In this document: positions 61,351-64,000 of the stretch, piece after piece
How positions within the stretch are numbered: the first letter of the stretch is position 1
Layout: every line of letters starts with the position of its first letter
Assembly (NCBI GenBank): GCA_001600175.1
Contig: BCJC01000003.1
Location: 1,426,001-1,490,000, forward strand
Direction: 5' to 3'
Origin: Erythrobasidium yunnanense
Lineage: Eukaryota > Basidiomycota > Cystobasidiomycetes > Erythrobasidiales > Erythrobasidiaceae
Length of the DNA stretch: 64,000 bases
The notes under the pieces: generated by a model
Told to the model about the DNA's origin: nothing
Seen by the model: the letters and a program-made list of their open reading frames with translations, nothing else
Database searches by the model: none
Program-made: the position numbers and the translations under genes

Positions 61351-61662
61351 CTTGCGACCGGCGGAAGAGGCGAAAGAAGCAGAAAGATAATCAAGAGAGA
61401 AGAGAGAAAGGGAGTGAGCGAAAGAGAGGAAGGGACTGAGAAGTGAGGGAAGGGTGGAGAGAGGAAGTGAGAAGCTATGCATACTCAGATCATATAGCTA
61501 CAGAAACGAATGTGATGATTCCCGAAAGATCGAAATACTAAGCGAGCGTAGTTTGTGTGTAAAGATCTAAAGTGAAGTCCGTGCTGATGCGTGTGTGGTG
61601 CGAGCGCTATAGTGATGTCAACAAACTAACTGAGGAAATGGTTACTGAATTACTGCACTGGT
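61351..61662. other. Intergenic, promoter of HEI10-like gene
   Basis: Upstream flank of the HEI10-like gene, with a pyrimidine-rich tract on the minus strand just before its ATG. Nothing else seen. Confidence 0.4.
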
Positions 61663-64000
61663 CTACTCCTGCCGAACTACTCCGTCGTCTTGCCAGAACT
61701 GATTATAAAGTGCCAAACCGCTGTTCATGTCACTGCCTTGTCTTCGATGACCCAATCTATCGCTCGAATGCTTCGTTCGCAGTATATGTGCCGGCTTCCC
61801 AGTCTCTGAAGGAGGATTGGAAAAGCTGTTCCTCCGGACTCGATTTGCTCGAGGTGTCTGTTGAGGAGAACCTGGAGGTGATGTAGGAGGTGAGGAGCCA
61901 CTGCTGACAGCTCGCGACCGTTTTGGGTCTGGAGGAAGAGAGGGCTCTAGCCTTCTATTGGCTATCGCGGCTGCGCGAGCCATACTTGCTGCAGTAGGCC
62001 TGCTGAAATTCCCACCAGCTTCAATACGAGTAGGTAGACTCCTTTCTTTGATATGCTGAGGCGATATAGACCTGTCGAGCGCACTTGTGGTTCTAGCTGA
62101 AGCAGGCGACTCGTTCATCGATGGTCGGACTCGATTGCTGAATTTGGCTGCTGCGACACCTTGTTTCCTGACAACTTGCTGCGTTGTGGGAGATAATGTA
62201 CGTATATTCTTGCCAGGCCGGCGGGTCGGAGTCGTCGGCTTTCTGCTCAAGCCAACGAGCGGATCGATATCGAAAGTAGGACGCGGCACGTCGGTAACGT
62301 AGCTGAAGCTGATTGAGAGATTTGGTCAGCACTAAGCCTCCTTCTCCTTGACAATGTTTCCTACCTCATCGTGCTTTCTGCCCCAGCTGTCTTAGTCGAA
62401 GACTTAGGGCGGGCAGCTGGTGTTTCTTCAGCTTGTTCCGCCTCGCTCTCCGTCACTGGGTCTTCCTCTATCCTAGCAGATCTCCGCCGTCTCGCTACTT
62501 CCTCCATGGCTATAGCGCCTGCTCTTCTCCCGCCCGTCTGGTCTTCCATCACCCAATGATCGATCTTGAGGAATTTATAGAGGTTTCTCTCCCTCTTATC
62601 TAATGTCACAGCCCTTTTATTCGCTTTTGCAGAGTGCGAGGATCCTAGCGGTAACTTCGTGACTCCGACTCTCTGGCACCGAAGGACGACGTCCGTGAAA
62701 GCAACAAGCCATACATCACGCTTGCTTCCTATCGACGGCTGTTTCTTACCATCTTTATCATTACTGCCATGCACGAGGTCCGAAAGCCGCCGGACTGTCT
62801 TGTTGACATTTGAGGAGTCCGCTTGTACCTCTTCGATACTCTTTAGATTGCGACCGGCATCTGAGAACGTCCGTCTAGCTGCTGCCATACCAGGTATAGT
62901 GTGAGACCACATCGCTTCTTCGGAGACAAGTAGCCTATCCGCTCGAGGTGTAGTGAGAGTCTGTAAAGAAAGCGACGCGATGTATCAACTTTTGATCACT
63001 ATAGTCGCAAGCATAGGCAGATAGCCCACCCGGTCATTGAGCCCCTCTATGCGAGCCCAGCAATTTCGGGTCTTGGCTCTTTCCTCGTCCGACACCTTCT
63101 CGTTCTCGATACTTCTTACGACAGCATCGATCTCAAAGGCCAATTTTTGCGTAGCGTCGTAGTCGCGAGTGGAAGGGTCGGTACTGAGGGCAATCCAGAG
63201 TCAGCTACAACGCCTTTAGCGAAAGTGAAACCGTTGGCAGCTTACTGATATAGCAGGCTTTGAAAGAGCAGCGGATACTTCAATAGCCGCTGAAAGGGCT
63301 GACTGAAACATATGCTTAAGCCAGGGTGGCCTCGCACGGAAGCTTGCTCCTCCAGGCGCTACAGTCAGAAAACCATGCTCAGTACACTATCAGAGGCAAT
63401 CCTCGAGTCGGACGCACCATGATAGCCTTTGCCAGACGTCTCTGCTCTTTCAGCTCTTCCTTCGATCTAGTCTTCTTTACTTTAGCAGCAAGGAGCGGAT
63501 TGACCGTTTGTAGTATCTCTTCTATATCTTGGAGAGCTTTCTCGAGATGGAGGACATATGTCGTATAAGACTCTATGACCCAGCCTTGTTCCGCAAATAC
63601 ATCCGCGAGCGTCCGGACGAGTGCTGCAATTCCCACTTGTCAGTCCGTAGCCTACATGGGATCGAAGAATACCAGCTTGACTTACGAAACTGCTCTTCAT
63701 ACCTCGCTCGAAGTCTAGCTGAAAGAGCCTGATGGCCCGTTAGAAATTGATCCGTGATAGATCTGCAGATGAGCATCAAGTCCTCCGGTATGACGAGCGG
63801 GAGCTCTTGGGGAAGGTCTCCTGATTTATGTAGCTTGTTAGGTGGAGGAGGCGAAAGGTTCTTTAGATGGTGTCTGAAAGCTTTCGGGATATGGAGAGTC
63901 CCGACGTGTGTGAACGAGGAGTTGGGAGCGCTAGGCGATACTTGCGGCCTAGAACTATTGTTGTGCGTGAAGATGGGTGTGATAGCCTTATGTCTTGTGG
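61663..64000 (-). CDS. RhoGEF (DH + PH domains), 5' end outside the window
   Basis: Predicted guanine nucleotide exchange factor for a Rho-type GTPase, with roles in polarity or cytokinesis. The gene enters from the right edge, so its start is not seen. The DH domain includes SITDQFLTGHQALSARLRARYEEQFR, ADVFAEQGWVIESYTTYVLHLEKAL, then FSQPFQRLLKYPLLFQSLL, the most conserved helix of the domain. FEIDAVVRSIENEKVSDEER follows. A PH domain comes next (KRDVWLVAFTDVVLRCQRV, then KRERNLYKFLKIDHWVME). The last 200 residues are Ser/Pro/Arg-rich, contain SPPTSPPGSPQQTPR (probable phosphorylation sites), and end at a TAG at 61665-61663. At least five introns are seen. Confidence 0.85.

Overview
The window is a gene-dense stretch of fungal nuclear DNA. 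Genes lie on both strands and nearly all are split by several short introns (most about 40-80 nt, a few models needing only 31-38 nt) with GT..AG ends and CTAAC/CTGAC-like branch sites. Gene content points to a basidiomycete: tandem fungal BTB/POZ proteins, a HEI10-type crossover factor, SWI1, MDV1, SLX4, PEX16, TAP42 and a PTS2-tagged thiolase. A compact yeast-like or smut-like basidiomycete (Pucciniomycotina or Ustilaginomycotina) would fit, but this is inferred from gene style and not proven. I see no transposon, LTR element, CRISPR array, rRNA or convincing tRNA.

Layout. 1-0.4 kb: 3' end of a small probably secreted protein (-). 0.6-5.6 kb: two tandem paralogous Zn(II)2Cys6 transcription factors (-). 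5.8-6.8 kb: fructosamine/ketosamine-3-kinase (-), divergent from a DDHD-type phospholipase (+, 7.1-10.2). 10.8-12.8: secreted phytase-like esterase (+). 13.3-14.7: F-box protein (-). 15-16.4: ArfGAP (-), divergent from folylpolyglutamate synthase (+, 16.5-18.5). 18.8-23.1: SLX4-like nuclease scaffold (-), divergent from peroxisomal 3-ketoacyl-CoA thiolase (+, 23.7-25.6). 26.7-31.5: SWI1-like ARID protein (+). 31.8-34.5: MDV1-like WD40 mitochondrial fission adaptor (-). 34.6-35.1: mitoribosomal protein (+). 35.3-37.2: MFS anion:cation symporter (-), divergent from an SMP-30/gluconolactonase protein (+, 37.6-38.8). 38.9-42.6: three tandem BTB paralogs (-). 43-44.8: multi-pass membrane protein (-). 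45.2-46.4: SHB17-like sedoheptulose bisphosphatase (-). 46.6-48.5: ubiquitin-like/PH-like protein (+). 48.9-52.0: large disordered Ser-rich protein (-). 52.5-53.8: TAP42 (+). 53.9-55.3: PEX16 (+). 56.0-56.4: small two-exon protein (+). 57.0-58.9: aldehyde dehydrogenase (-). 59.8-61.4: HEI10-like RING protein (-). 61.7-end: RhoGEF with DH and PH domains, cut by the window edge (-).

Most genes are unlinked housekeeping functions (peroxisome, mitochondrion, chromatin, meiosis/repair, signalling). The lineage-specific parts are the tandem families: the paired Zn2Cys6 regulators and the BTB triplet. Two of the three BTB proteins end in a Cys/His plus GW/WG-rich tail that resembles Argonaute-hook sequence; this is the most unusual feature I found. 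Exon borders were worked out by eye from splice signals, so gene ends are firm where a start or stop is quoted, but some internal junctions are approximate.
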